Assembly (NCBI GenBank): GCA_035601815.1
Contig: DATNNN010000054.1
Coordinates: forward strand, 1 to 22,988
Length of the DNA stretch: 22,988 nucleotides
Direction of reading: 5' to 3'
DNA from: DATNNN01 sp035601815
GTDB taxonomy: Bacteria; Pseudomonadota; Alphaproteobacteria; Rhizobiales; Xanthobacteraceae
In this document: piece by piece, positions 15,600-22,988 of the stretch
Layout: each line of letters starts with the position of its first letter
Position numbering within the stretch: position 1 is the stretch's first letter
Notes under the pieces: model-generated
The model's input: only the letters and a program-made list of their open reading frames with translations
Databases searched by the model: none
What the model was told of the DNA's origin: nothing
Program-made: the position numbers and the translations under genes

Positions 15600-16199
15600 A
15601 TGCGCACCCTGGCTGAAGCATTCATTCGCAAGATCGCTCGCCTGCGCGACGACGCGGCCGGCGTGTCGGCGGTGGAGTTCGCCTTCCTCTTGCCGATCAT
15701 GATCCTGCTATTCGTCGGCGGCACGCAGTGGACCGAAGCGATCACCATCAAGCGCAAGGTGCAGCTGGTGGCGCGCACCATCGGCGACCTGGTGGCGCAG
15801 GATACCGGGGTGACCGACGCGGAAATCGCCAGCATCTTCACCGCCGGCGGCGCGGTGATGCAGCCGTTTGCGTCCAACGTGCTGCAGGTCATCGTCTCGC
15901 GCGTCGACATCGACGCCAACGGCATCGCCACGATCGGCTGGAGCGACAGCTCACCGAGCGGCGCGGCGCGCACGGTGAACTCCACGGTGACGCTGCCATG
16001 GACCGCGGCGACGATGAAGAACACCATGAACATGGCGAACACGAAGCTCGTCTGGTCGGAGGCGAGCTATACCTATACGCCGCCGGTGGCGTTCACGCTG
16101 TTCAGCTCGAGCAATACCGGCGCGATCTCGCTCACCGACTCAGCGTTCTTCCGCCAGCGCACCGGCACCACCATCGCCCGCTGCACGTCCGGCTGCTGA
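15600..16199 (+). CDS. TadE-like minor pilin (second copy, TadF/TadE family)
   Basis: This 199-residue protein has the same plan as its neighbour. A charged N-terminus leads to the processing site AAG|VSAVEFAF (Glu +5, Phe +6) and a hydrophobic helix (FLLPIMILLFVGG), followed by a periplasmic domain ending in a cysteine pair (ARCTSGC). It is probably a minor pilin acting with TadE. The ATG at 15600 lies 6 bases after the first tadE stop; a GTG at 15594 directly abuts that stop and is an alternative. The two sequences diverge strongly outside the N-terminus, so this is not a recent duplication. No long VWA-containing TadG follows; the gene is convergent with the phosphomannomutase, 18 bases away. 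Confidence 0.88.
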   Translation: MRTLAEAFIRKIARLRDDAAGVSAVEFAFLLPIMILLFVGGTQWTEAITIKRKVQLVARTIGDLVAQDTGVTDAEIASIFTAGGAVMQPFASNVLQVIVSRVDIDANGIATIGWSDSSPSGAARTVNSTVTLPWTAATMKNTMNMANTKLVWSEASYTYTPPVAFTLFSSSNTGAISLTDSAFFRQRTGTTIARCTSGC

Positions 16200-16217
16200 C
16201 GCCGCGCTCTCGCGCGC

Positions 16218-17705
16218 TCAGATCGTCTGGTTGTATTCGCCGACTTCCGGGTGCTCGCGGATCAAGGCGTCGATCGCCTTGAACATCTCGCGCATGCGCG
16301 CCTCCGACGCCGGGCTTTCCACCACCACCACGAGCTCGGGCTTGTTGGAGGAGGCGCGCACGAGGCCCCAGGTGCCGTCCTCGACGGTGACCCGCGCCCC
16401 GTTGACGGTGACGAACTCGCGAATCCGCTGGCCGGCCAACGGCTCGCCCTTCTCCTTGATCGCGGTGACGCGGCGCACCAGCGCATCGACGACGCGGTAC
16501 TTCACCTCGTCGGGGCAGTGCGGCGCCATGGTCGGCGAGCCCCAGGTTTTCGGCAGCGCCTTCTTCAGATCCGACATCTTCTTCGCGGGGTTGCGGTCGA
16601 GCATGTCGCAGACGGCAAACGCCGCCACCAGGCCGTCGTCGTAGCCGCGGCCGACCGGCGGATTGAAGAAGAAATGGCCCGACTTCTCGAAGCCGGCGAC
16701 CGCCTTGAGCTCGGTGACGCGGCGCTTGATGTAGGAGTGGCCGGTCTTCCAGTAGTCGGCCTTCACGCCGTTCGCGCGCAGCACCGGATCGGTGTGGAAC
16801 AACCCGGTCGACTTCACGTCGACCACGAAAACGGCGTTCTTGATCCGCGCCGAGAGGTCGCGGGCGAGCATGACGCCCACCTTGTCGGCGAAGATCTCCT
16901 CGCCCTCGTCGTCGACCACTCCGCAGCGGTCACCGTCGCCGTCGAAGGCGAGGCCGACGTCGGCCTTCACCCGCAGCACCTCGTCGCGGAGCGCGTGCAG
17001 CATCTTCAGGTCTTCGGTGTTGGGGTTGTATTTGGGGAACGTCCAGTCGAGCTCGCAGTCGAGCGGCACCACCTCGCAGCCGATGGCGGCAAGCGCTTTG
17101 GGGGCGAACGCGCCCGCCGTGCCGTTGCCGCAGGCGGCGACCACCTTCAGCTTGCGCTGCAATTTCGGCCGGTTCGTCAGGTCCGCGAGGTAGCGTTCGG
17201 CAAAACCGGGAATGACGTTGTGGCCGCCGCCCGGGCGCTCTTTATATAGGCCGCCGAGCACGATCTCCTTCAGCCGCGTCATCTCGTCGGGGCCGAAGGT
17301 GAGCGGCCGCGCCGCGCCCATCTTCACGCCGGTCCAGCCGTTGTCGTTGTGGGAGGCCGTCACCATGGCGACGCAGGGCAGATCCAGCGCAAACTGGGCG
17401 AAGTACGCCATGGGCGTCACCGCCAGGCCCACGTCGTGCACGCGGGCGCCGGCGGCGACGAGGCCCTTGATCAGCGCCTTCTTCACGTCTTCGGAATAGG
17501 AGCGGTAGTCGTGGCCGACCGCCACGTCGGGCCGCACGCCAAGCTCGTGAAAGAGCGTGCCGAGGCCAAGGCCGAGCGCCTCGATGCCGGCGAGATTGAT
17601 CTCCTTGTCGAGCAGCCAGCGCGCGTCGTACTCGCGGAAGCCCGTGGGCTTCACGAACGGCACGTCGGGCCTGGCGGGAGAAACGGTCGCGGGCTTCGTC
17701 GGCAT
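16218..17705 (-). CDS. Phosphomannomutase/phosphoglucomutase
   Basis: This 495-residue alpha-D-phosphohexomutase interconverts mannose-6-P and mannose-1-P and/or glucose-6-P and glucose-1-P, feeding sugar nucleotides for lipopolysaccharide and exopolysaccharide. Catalytic phosphoserine Ser118 lies in VTASHNDNGWTG and the metal loop DGDGDR at 255-260. The sugar-phosphate contact region FEKSGHFFF and the C-terminal phosphate-binding RASSNKPELVVVVE are present. ASHND replaces the more common ASHNP, which I take as the rhizobial NoeK/AlgC-like subgroup and not as damage. The ATG at 17705 has GAGG about 6 bases upstream; ATG at 17741 is less likely. It lies 65 bases after the protease gene and is probably cotranscribed with it. 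The substrate cannot be settled by sequence. Confidence 0.93.
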   Translation of the reverse strand: MPTKPATVSPARPDVPFVKPTGFREYDARWLLDKEINLAGIEALGLGLGTLFHELGVRPDVAVGHDYRSYSEDVKKALIKGLVAAGARVHDVGLAVTPMAYFAQFALDLPCVAMVTASHNDNGWTGVKMGAARPLTFGPDEMTRLKEIVLGGLYKERPGGGHNVIPGFAERYLADLTNRPKLQRKLKVVAACGNGTAGAFAPKALAAIGCEVVPLDCELDWTFPKYNPNTEDLKMLHALRDEVLRVKADVGLAFDGDGDRCGVVDDEGEEIFADKVGVMLARDLSARIKNAVFVVDVKSTGLFHTDPVLRANGVKADYWKTGHSYIKRRVTELKAVAGFEKSGHFFFNPPVGRGYDDGLVAAFAVCDMLDRNPAKKMSDLKKALPKTWGSPTMAPHCPDEVKYRVVDALVRRVTAIKEKGEPLAGQRIREFVTVNGARVTVEDGTWGLVRASSNKPELVVVVESPASEARMREMFKAIDALIREHPEVGEYNQTI

Positions 17706-17770
17706 ATCCACCTCGCCGGAACGCGCCGGCGGGCGCGACATACCACGATTTCGAGCGAAAAGGAGAAGCT

Positions 17771-18295
17771 CTAGCGCTCGAGCACGAGGGTGCCGCGGTC
17801 GACCTCGAAGCGCTTGAGCTTCTTCAGGAAGCTCATGCCGAGGAGATTGGTCCCCAACAGACCTTCGTCCATCACCAGCGCGTCCACGTCGTCGACGCGG
17901 ATCGAGCCGAGACGGACGGAGCGGAGCTGCACCTGGCGCGCCTGGGCGGCGCCGTTCGCCGTGCGCACGCCCACATCGAAGCGGTCGCCGGGATGCACGA
18001 GGCCGAGCGCGAGCGCGTCCTCGTAGCGCAGCGCCACGAGCGTGGCGCCGGTGTCGACCAGTGCCGTGAAGTTGCGGCCGTTGATCTGCACTTCCGAAAG
18101 ATAATGTCCGGTGCGGTCGGCGGTGAGCCGGGTCACGTCGCCCGCGCCCGTGCGCGGCGTCTGCGCCGTGCCCGCGGGCGGCATCGCCACGGTGGCGGAG
18201 GGCTGCCCGACGCCGAGAAGCCGGCTCGTCAGCCCGGGCGCCCAGATCGCGGCCGCCACGGCGAGGCCGGAGACGACAATGACGCTCTTGAACAT
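17771..18295 (-). CDS. Retropepsin-like aspartic protease (TIGR02281 type), membrane-anchored
   Basis: This 174-residue protein has an N-terminal hydrophobic anchor or signal (VIVVSGLAVAAAIWAP), a linker rich in Ala/Pro/Thr, and a single-lobe aspartic protease domain. The active motif is ALVDTGAT with Asp81, and the second hydrophobic turn is LLGTNLLGMSFL. Such clan AA proteins work as dimers, one Asp per subunit. They are widespread in Alphaproteobacteria, and their substrates are mostly unknown. The ATG at 18295 starts the anchor. The gene precedes the phosphomannomutase on the same strand; a link between them beyond cotranscription is not evident. Confidence 0.88.
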   Translation of the reverse strand: MFKSVIVVSGLAVAAAIWAPGLTSRLLGVGQPSATVAMPPAGTAQTPRTGAGDVTRLTADRTGHYLSEVQINGRNFTALVDTGATLVALRYEDALALGLVHPGDRFDVGVRTANGAAQARQVQLRSVRLGSIRVDDVDALVMDEGLLGTNLLGMSFLKKLKRFEVDRGTLVLER

Positions 18296-18345
18296 GGCGC
18301 GAGCTTACGGTCCGCCCGCCGCACGGCCGGTAAACGCCGCGCAAT

Positions 18346-18416
18346 GCCTTAAGCGGATGGTGAACGAAACGTCGCCGCGCGCCTGTCGCTTCCGGGCAGC
18401 AAAGCCTTAAGGCGAT
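18346..18416. repeat. Near-direct repeat around GCCTTAAG in intergenic region
   Basis: Two 13-base copies, GCCTTAAGCGGAT (18346-18358) and GCCTTAAGGCGAT (18404-18416), differ at two bases and are 58 bases apart. The second includes the 10-base palindrome GCCTTAAGGC. They lie in the 222-base gap between the divergent protease and acyltransferase genes and could be paired regulator sites; nothing else in the gap is recognisable. Confidence 0.3.
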
Positions 18417-18517
18417 TGCCGTATCCCATTTTCACGCCGGTGCGCCGGTACGGCTCTTGCGAGGAAAAGCCCGAACGGCGGCAAGCGTCCCGAAATGGGA
18501 CGACAGAGGATTCGATC

Positions 18518-19555
18518 ATGGCTGCAGAGATCAACGGCCAGCCGGAACGCATCGACTGGGTCGATTACGCCAAGGGCTTCTGCATCGTCATGGTGGTGCT
18601 GATGCACTCGACTTTCGGGGTCGAGCTCGCTGCCGGCGCGCGCACCTGGGTGCATTCGGTCTCCGACTTCACCCACCCGTTCCGCATGCCGGACTTCTTC
18701 CTGATCTCCGGGCTGTTTCTTGCCCGCGTCATCGACCGCGACTGGAAGAGCTTCGCCGACCGGCGCATCCTGCACTTCGCTTATTTCTACGTCCTGTGGC
18801 TGACGATCCAGCTCGCCTTCAAGGCGCCGCAGATCGCCCAAGACTACGGCGCGCTCGAGGTTGTGCTGGTCTATCTCCTCTCCTTCATCGATCCGTTCGG
18901 CACGATGTGGTTCATCTACCTCCTGCCGATCTTTTTCGCCGTGACCAAGCTCGTGCGCCGGGTGCCGCCGCTCGCGGTATTTGCGATCGGTGTCGCGCTC
19001 GAATCGCTCCATCTCGACACCCAATGGACGCTGATCGACGAGTTCTCGGCGCGCTTCGTCTACTTCTACTGCGGCTACTGGCTCGCGCCGCACTTCTTCG
19101 CACTGGCGCGCCGGGCGCAGGAGCGCCCGTTTGCCGGCATCGCGGGGCTGGCGCTGTGGGCCGTCTTCAACTGGGCGATGGTCTGGTTCAAGCTCGATCT
19201 CATTCCGGGCATCTCGCTCGCCATGGGCTTCCTCGGCGCCTCGGCGGTGATTACGCTCGCGGCGCTCCTCTCTAAGGTGCGGCTGTTCGATCTCCTGCGC
19301 TACGCCGGCGAGCACTCGCTCATCATCTACCTCTCCTTCTTCCTCCCCATGGCGGCGACGCGCACCCTCTTGCTCAAGACCGGCGTCATCCCCGACCTCG
19401 GCACGGTGGCGCTGATCGTTACCTTCGTCGCCATCGCGGCGCCGCTGGTGCTGCACCGGATCGTGCGCGGCACCTGGGCGGGCTTCCTGTACGCACGGCC
19501 GGCGATGTTCCGGCTCGGGGGCGAACGGCGACCGGCGCTCGCGCCCGCCGAGTAG
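18518..19555 (+). CDS. Membrane acyltransferase (acyltransferase 3 / fucose 4-O-acetylase-like)
   Basis: This 345-residue integral membrane protein has about ten hydrophobic helices, matching the Acyl_transf_3 family that transfers acetyl or other acyl groups to surface carbohydrates. Near the N-terminus are the hallmark RIDWVDYAKGFCIVMVVLMH, with the likely catalytic His30, and FRMPDFFLISGLFLARV. The TMWFIYLLPIFF and GEHSLIIYLSFFLPMAA segments are also typical. The ATG at 18518 is chosen because AGAGGA lies about 7 bases upstream; the frame stays open further upstream but lacks a ribosome site. The acceptor is unknown. It sits near a phosphohexomutase gene, so polysaccharide decoration is plausible. 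Confidence 0.87.
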   Translation: MAAEINGQPERIDWVDYAKGFCIVMVVLMHSTFGVELAAGARTWVHSVSDFTHPFRMPDFFLISGLFLARVIDRDWKSFADRRILHFAYFYVLWLTIQLAFKAPQIAQDYGALEVVLVYLLSFIDPFGTMWFIYLLPIFFAVTKLVRRVPPLAVFAIGVALESLHLDTQWTLIDEFSARFVYFYCGYWLAPHFFALARRAQERPFAGIAGLALWAVFNWAMVWFKLDLIPGISLAMGFLGASAVITLAALLSKVRLFDLLRYAGEHSLIIYLSFFLPMAATRTLLLKTGVIPDLGTVALIVTFVAIAAPLVLHRIVRGTWAGFLYARPAMFRLGGERRPALAPAE

Positions 19556-19589
19556 CGCCATCCACATCAAGCACTAGGCGGCGGGGTTG

Positions 19590-19606
19590 AAGCGGGGCCG
19601 CTTTTT
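19590..19606 (+). terminator. Weak hairpin with T-run before polA
   Basis: AAGCG (19590-19594) pairs with CGCTT (19599-19603) around a GGGC loop and is followed by further Ts (TTTTT at 19602-19606). It lies 35 bases past the acyltransferase stop. The stem is only 5 bases, so it is at best a weak terminator separating the acyltransferase from polA. Confidence 0.3.
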
Positions 19607-19623
19607 GCGGCATCGTGGGGCCG

Positions 19624-22600
19624 ATGCCCGCTCAGCCCAAGAAGAAACCGGCTCCGGCCGCCCGCACGCGCGACCACGTATTCCTGGTCGACGGCTCGTC
19701 GTACATCTTCCGGGCCTACTTCGCCATGTTCAAGGCGGCGCAGGCGCGCGGCCGCGCCTTCGTGCGCTCGGACGGGCTGCCGGTCGGCGCCGTCATGACC
19801 TTCACCAACATGCTGTGGAAGCTCGTGCGCGAGGGGCTCGAGGGCACCAAGCCCACCCACGTGGGCGTTGTGTTCGACTATTCCGGCGAGAGCTTCCGCA
19901 ACGCCATCTACCCGCAATACAAGGCCCACCGCGATGAGCCGCCGCAGGAGCTGATCCCGCAGTTCCCGCTCATGCGCGAGGCGGTGAAGGCGTTCGGCTT
20001 CACGCCGATCGAGGAGGAGGGCTACGAGGCCGACGATTTGATCGCGACCTACGCGCGCGCGGCACTCGCCGCGGGCGCCGATGTGACGATCGTCGCCGGC
20101 GACAAGGACATGATGCAGCTGATCCGGCCGGGGGTCACCATGTACGACCCGATGCCCGGCCGCGAGCGGAGGATCGGCCCGAACGAGGTGGTAGAGAAAT
20201 TCGGCGTCGCCCCGGACAAGGTGGCGGAGGTGCAGTCGCTCGCCGGCGATTCCACCGACAACGTGCCGGGCGTGCCCGGCATCGGCATCAAGACCGCGGC
20301 AGCGCTGATCCAGGAATACGGCAACCTCGAAACACTCTTGTCGCGGGCGAGCGAGATCAAGCAGGACAAGCGGCGGGAATCGCTCATCCAGTTCGCCGAG
20401 CAGGCGCGCGTCTCCAAGAAGCTCGTGGTGCTGAAGGACGACGCGCCGGTGCATATTCCGCTCGGCCAGCTGCATCTCGACGGCGTGGACCCCAAGCGCC
20501 TGGTGGCGTTCCTCAAGGCCATGGAATTCACCTCGCTGACCAACCGCGTGGCCGAGGCCTGCGGCCTCGACGCGGACGCCATCGATCCCGATCCGGAGCT
20601 CAAGGCCGGCAGCGCCGCGATCCCGGCGCTGGCGGCGCGCGGCCGCGCCGAGCTTGAAGGATTGGACGAGCAGGAAAAGGCACCTGCGCCCACGCCCGCG
20701 GCGACGGCGGCGACGGCGCTCGGCAATGTCTTCTATCCGTCGGCGCTCGCCACGGCCCGCGCCCGCGAGGCGAAAGCCACCAAGGTCGACCGCTCGAAAT
20801 ACGAGACCGTGACTACGCTGGCGCAGCTCGACCGCTGGATCGCCAAAGCCACCGAGCAGGGCGTCGTCGCCTTCGATACCGAGACCACCTCGCTCGACGC
20901 CATGCAGGCGGACCTCTGCGGCGTGTCGCTGGCGCTTTTTCCGAACGAGGCCTGCTACATCCCGTTCGCCCACCGCGAATCCGACGATCTGCTGGCCGGC
21001 GGCGGCCTGAAACCCGGCCAGATGCCGCTCCGCGACGGCCTCGCCCGCCTGAAGCCGCTGTTGGAAAATCCGGCGGTGCTGAAGGTGGCGCAGAACTTCA
21101 AGTTCGACTTCACGATTCTGAGCCGCCACGGCATCGAGACTTCGCCGTTCGACGACACGCTGCTCATGTCCTACGCGCTCGATGCCGGCAAGAACAACCA
21201 CGGCATGGATGAGCTGTCCGAGCTTCACCTCGCCCACCGCACCATCACCTTTCACGAGGTGACGGGCAAAGGCAAAGGTGCGGTCTGCTTCGACCGGATC
21301 GAGCTTGCGCGCGCCACCGAGTACGCCGCCGAGGACGCCGACGTGACGCTGCGCCTATGGCGCCTGTTCAAGGGGCGGCTGCCGGCGGAAGGCATGGATA
21401 CGGTCTATGAGACGCTGGAGCGGCCGCTCGCAGCGGTGCTGGCGCGCATGGAACGGCGCGGCATCGCCATCGACCGGCAGATGCTGGCGCGGCTCTCCGG
21501 CGAGTTCGCCCAGATCGCCGCGCGGCTGGAGCACGAGATCGCCGAGATCGCCGGCGTCGACTTCAATCCGGGCAGCGCCAAGCAGCTCGGCGACATCCTG
21601 TTCGGCAAGATGGGGCTGCCCGGCGGCGTCAAGACGCCCACCGGCGCCTGGTCGACCAAGGCGAACGTGCTAGAAGACCTCGCCGAGGAAGGCCATGAGC
21701 TGCCGAAGAAGATTCTCGAGTGGCGCTCGCTGACCAAGCTCAAGTCCACCTACACCGACGCGCTGCCCTCCTACGTCCACCCCGAGACCGGCCGCGTGCA
21801 CACCTCCTACGCGCTCGCCTCCACCACCACCGGTCGGCTGTCGTCGTCGGACCCGAATTTGCAGAACATCCCGATCCGCACCGAGGAAGGCCGCAAGATC
21901 CGCCGCGCCTTCGTGGCCGAGAAAGACCACAAGCTCGTCTCCGCCGACTATTCGCAGATCGAGCTCAGGTTGCTGGCCGAGATCGCCGACATCGCGCCGC
22001 TCAAGAAGGCGTTCCGCGAGGGCCTCGACATCCACGCCATGACCGCGTCGGAGATGTTCAGCGTGCCGGTCAAGGAGATGCCCCCCGACGTGCGGCGGCG
22101 CGCGAAAGCCATCAACTTCGGCATCATCTACGGCATCTCCGCCTTCGGCCTCGCCAACCAGCTCGGCATCGCCCGCGATGAGGCCGGCGCCTATATCAAG
22201 AAATACTTCGAGCGCTTCCCCGGCATCCGCGCCTACATGGACGAGACCAAGGCCTTCTGCCGCAAGCACGGCTACGTGACGACGCTGTTCGGCCGCAAGT
22301 GCCACTACCCGGAGATCAAGTCGTCGAACCCGTCCATGCGAGCGTTCATGGAGCGCGCGGCGATCAACGCGCGGCTGCAGGGCACCGCCGCCGACATCAT
22401 CCGGCGCGCCATGGTGCGCATGGAAGGCGCGCTGGCGGACGCCAAGCTCAACGCCAAGATGCTGTTGCAGGTACATGACGAGCTGGTGTTCGAGGTGCCT
22501 ACGAGCGAGGTGGCCAAGACCTTGCCCGTGGTCGCCAAGGTGATGACCGACGCGCCGCTGCCCGCCGTGTCGCTCTCGGTGCCGCTGCACGTGGATGCGC

Positions 22601-22632
22601 GCGCCGCCGACAACTGGGACGAGGCGCATTGA
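19624..22632 (+). CDS. polA: DNA polymerase I with 5' nuclease and 3'-5' proofreading domains
   Basis: This 1002-residue repair and Okazaki-fragment-processing polymerase has all three domains. The 5' nuclease (about residues 17-310) shows FLVDGSSYIFRAYFAM, EADDLIATYA, VAGDKDMMQL and GDSTDNVPGVPGIGIKTA. The 3'-5' exonuclease (about 395-600) keeps Asp418 and Glu420 (FDTETTS), NFKFDF and YAAEDAD, so proofreading should be active. The polymerase domain has motif A ADYSQIELR (Asp775), motif B RRAKAINFGIIYG and motif C QVHDELVFE (Asp952, Glu953). It is longer than E. coli Pol I (928), with an Ala/Pro-rich linker between the nuclease domains. The ATG at 19624 is preferred to a GTG at 19615; both have weak ribosome sites. 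Confidence 0.97.
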   Translation: MPAQPKKKPAPAARTRDHVFLVDGSSYIFRAYFAMFKAAQARGRAFVRSDGLPVGAVMTFTNMLWKLVREGLEGTKPTHVGVVFDYSGESFRNAIYPQYKAHRDEPPQELIPQFPLMREAVKAFGFTPIEEEGYEADDLIATYARAALAAGADVTIVAGDKDMMQLIRPGVTMYDPMPGRERRIGPNEVVEKFGVAPDKVAEVQSLAGDSTDNVPGVPGIGIKTAAALIQEYGNLETLLSRASEIKQDKRRESLIQFAEQARVSKKLVVLKDDAPVHIPLGQLHLDGVDPKRLVAFLKAMEFTSLTNRVAEACGLDADAIDPDPELKAGSAAIPALAARGRAELEGLDEQEKAPAPTPAATAATALGNVFYPSALATARAREAKATKVDRSKYETVTTLAQLDRWIAKATEQGVVAFDTETTSLDAMQADLCGVSLALFPNEACYIPFAHRESDDLLAGGGLKPGQMPLRDGLARLKPLLENPAVLKVAQNFKFDFTILSRHGIETSPFDDTLLMSYALDAGKNNHGMDELSELHLAHRTITFHEVTGKGKGAVCFDRIELARATEYAAEDADVTLRLWRLFKGRLPAEGMDTVYETLERPLAAVLARMERRGIAIDRQMLARLSGEFAQIAARLEHEIAEIAGVDFNPGSAKQLGDILFGKMGLPGGVKTPTGAWSTKANVLEDLAEEGHELPKKILEWRSLTKLKSTYTDALPSYVHPETGRVHTSYALASTTTGRLSSSDPNLQNIPIRTEEGRKIRRAFVAEKDHKLVSADYSQIELRLLAEIADIAPLKKAFREGLDIHAMTASEMFSVPVKEMPPDVRRRAKAINFGIIYGISAFGLANQLGIARDEAGAYIKKYFERFPGIRAYMDETKAFCRKHGYVTTLFGRKCHYPEIKSSNPSMRAFMERAAINARLQGTAADIIRRAMVRMEGALADAKLNAKMLLQVHDELVFEVPTSEVAKTLPVVAKVMTDAPLPAVSLSVPLHVDARAADNWDEAH

Positions 22633-22988
22633 TGGCCAAGCCCTCGCCTGCCCCCTCCGCCGCCCGCGCGCGGCTCGCCGAGATCATCCGCGTGCGCTCC
22701 TTCGGCCGCGGCAAGGTCGAGCTCGCGTCGGGGCGCGAGAGCGACTTCTACTTCAACCTCAAGCCCACCATGCTCGACCCCGAGGGCGCGATGCTGATCG
22801 CGACGCTCGCCCTCGACATGCTGGAAGACGAAAAGGTCGACTACATCGGCGGCCTCGAAATGGGCGCAGTGCCGCTCGCCGGCGCCTTCGCGGCGCTGAG
22901 TGCGCTGCGCGGCAGGCCGATGCCCGCCTTCTTCGTGCGCAAGAAGCCGAAGGAGCACGGGGCGCGGCTCACGGTGGAGGGTCTGGCG
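22632..22988 (+). CDS. pyrE: Orotate phosphoribosyltransferase (5' part)
   Basis: The first 119 codons of pyrE are present and the gene runs off the window. The enzyme joins orotate to PRPP to make OMP in pyrimidine synthesis. The visible N-terminus (FGRGKVELASGRESDFYFNLKPTML), the GGLEMGAVPLAGAFA segment and the PRPP-contact motif VRKKPKEHG (about 102-110) are diagnostic. The distal PRPP-binding loop lies beyond the end. The ATG shares its first base with the last base of the polA TGA (TGATG), so translation is probably coupled to polA. Confidence 0.93.
   Translation, partial: MAKPSPAPSAARARLAEIIRVRSFGRGKVELASGRESDFYFNLKPTMLDPEGAMLIATLALDMLEDEKVDYIGGLEMGAVPLAGAFAALSALRGRPMPAFFVRKKPKEHGARLTVEGLA

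Noticed and set aside
16310..17705. ASHND in place of ASHNP as a sign of an inactive mutase
   Set aside because: The phosphoserine, metal loop and phosphate-binding motifs are all intact; the variant looks like a subgroup feature.
16218..18344. Fusion of the aspartic protease region to the phosphomannomutase in one 708-residue frame
   Set aside because: The protease is encoded in a different frame with its own stop at 17771; the mutase start at 17705 has a GAGG ribosome site.
18407..19570. 387-residue open frame antisense to the acyltransferase gene
   Set aside because: Low-complexity charged translation with no recognisable domain, mirrored by a well-supported membrane protein gene.
19567..21255. 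562-residue open frame antisense to polA
   Set aside because: Composition is His/Arg/Val-rich, as expected from the reverse frame of a GC-rich gene; no domain or ribosome site seen, and the polA motifs are intact on the other strand.
1..22988. Search for transposases, integrases, CRISPR-like repeats, tRNA/rRNA and defence genes
   Set aside because: None recognised by eye; the window is continuous housekeeping, transport and pilus coding sequence of even composition.

Overview
The window is a gene-dense, high-GC stretch of a chromosome with no mobile elements, stable RNA genes or CRISPR arrays. Several features point to an alphaproteobacterium, probably order Hyphomicrobiales (rhizobia and relatives): a complete Caulobacter/rhizobium-type cpa/tad pilus locus, a YejEF-type peptide importer, an alphaproteobacterial retropepsin-like protease, a rhizobial-type phosphomannomutase, and TTAACCAT-like boxes resembling CtrA sites. 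The exact genus cannot be told from the sequence.

Region 1 (1-4699) looks like peptide uptake and breakdown. The end of a YejE permease gene overlaps yejF (ABC ATPase) by 4 bases. Convergent to it, on the minus strand, is a probable operon of an M17 leucyl aminopeptidase, a short MarR-type regulator and a cytoplasmic SH3-NlpC/P60 endopeptidase that resembles YkfC. Together they could take up and degrade cell-wall (muro)peptides.

Region 2 (4700-16199) is the Flp (type IVb, Tad) pilus locus. On the minus strand, in transcription order, are a 53-aa Flp pilin, a strong terminator hairpin, cpaA (prepilin peptidase), cpaB, cpaC (secretin), cpaD, cpaE, cpaF (motor ATPase), tadB and tadC. A tadD-like TPR lipoprotein faces tadC from the other end. 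Diverging from the pilin on the plus strand are a 48-codon secreted remnant of a pilus-assembly N-domain protein and two tadE-like minor pilins. No TadG is in the window. CtrA-like boxes lie upstream of tadD and cpaB.

Region 3 (16218-18295, minus) holds a retropepsin-like periplasmic or membrane protease followed by a phosphomannomutase/phosphoglucomutase, which supplies sugar phosphates for surface polysaccharides.

Region 4 (18518-22988, plus) holds a membrane acyltransferase, a full-length polA with proofreading residues intact, and the 5' part of pyrE, whose start codon overlaps the polA stop.

I found no clearly new multi-gene system. The best leads are the possible muropeptide-salvage cluster, the truncated pilus peptide and the putative CtrA control of the split pilus locus.
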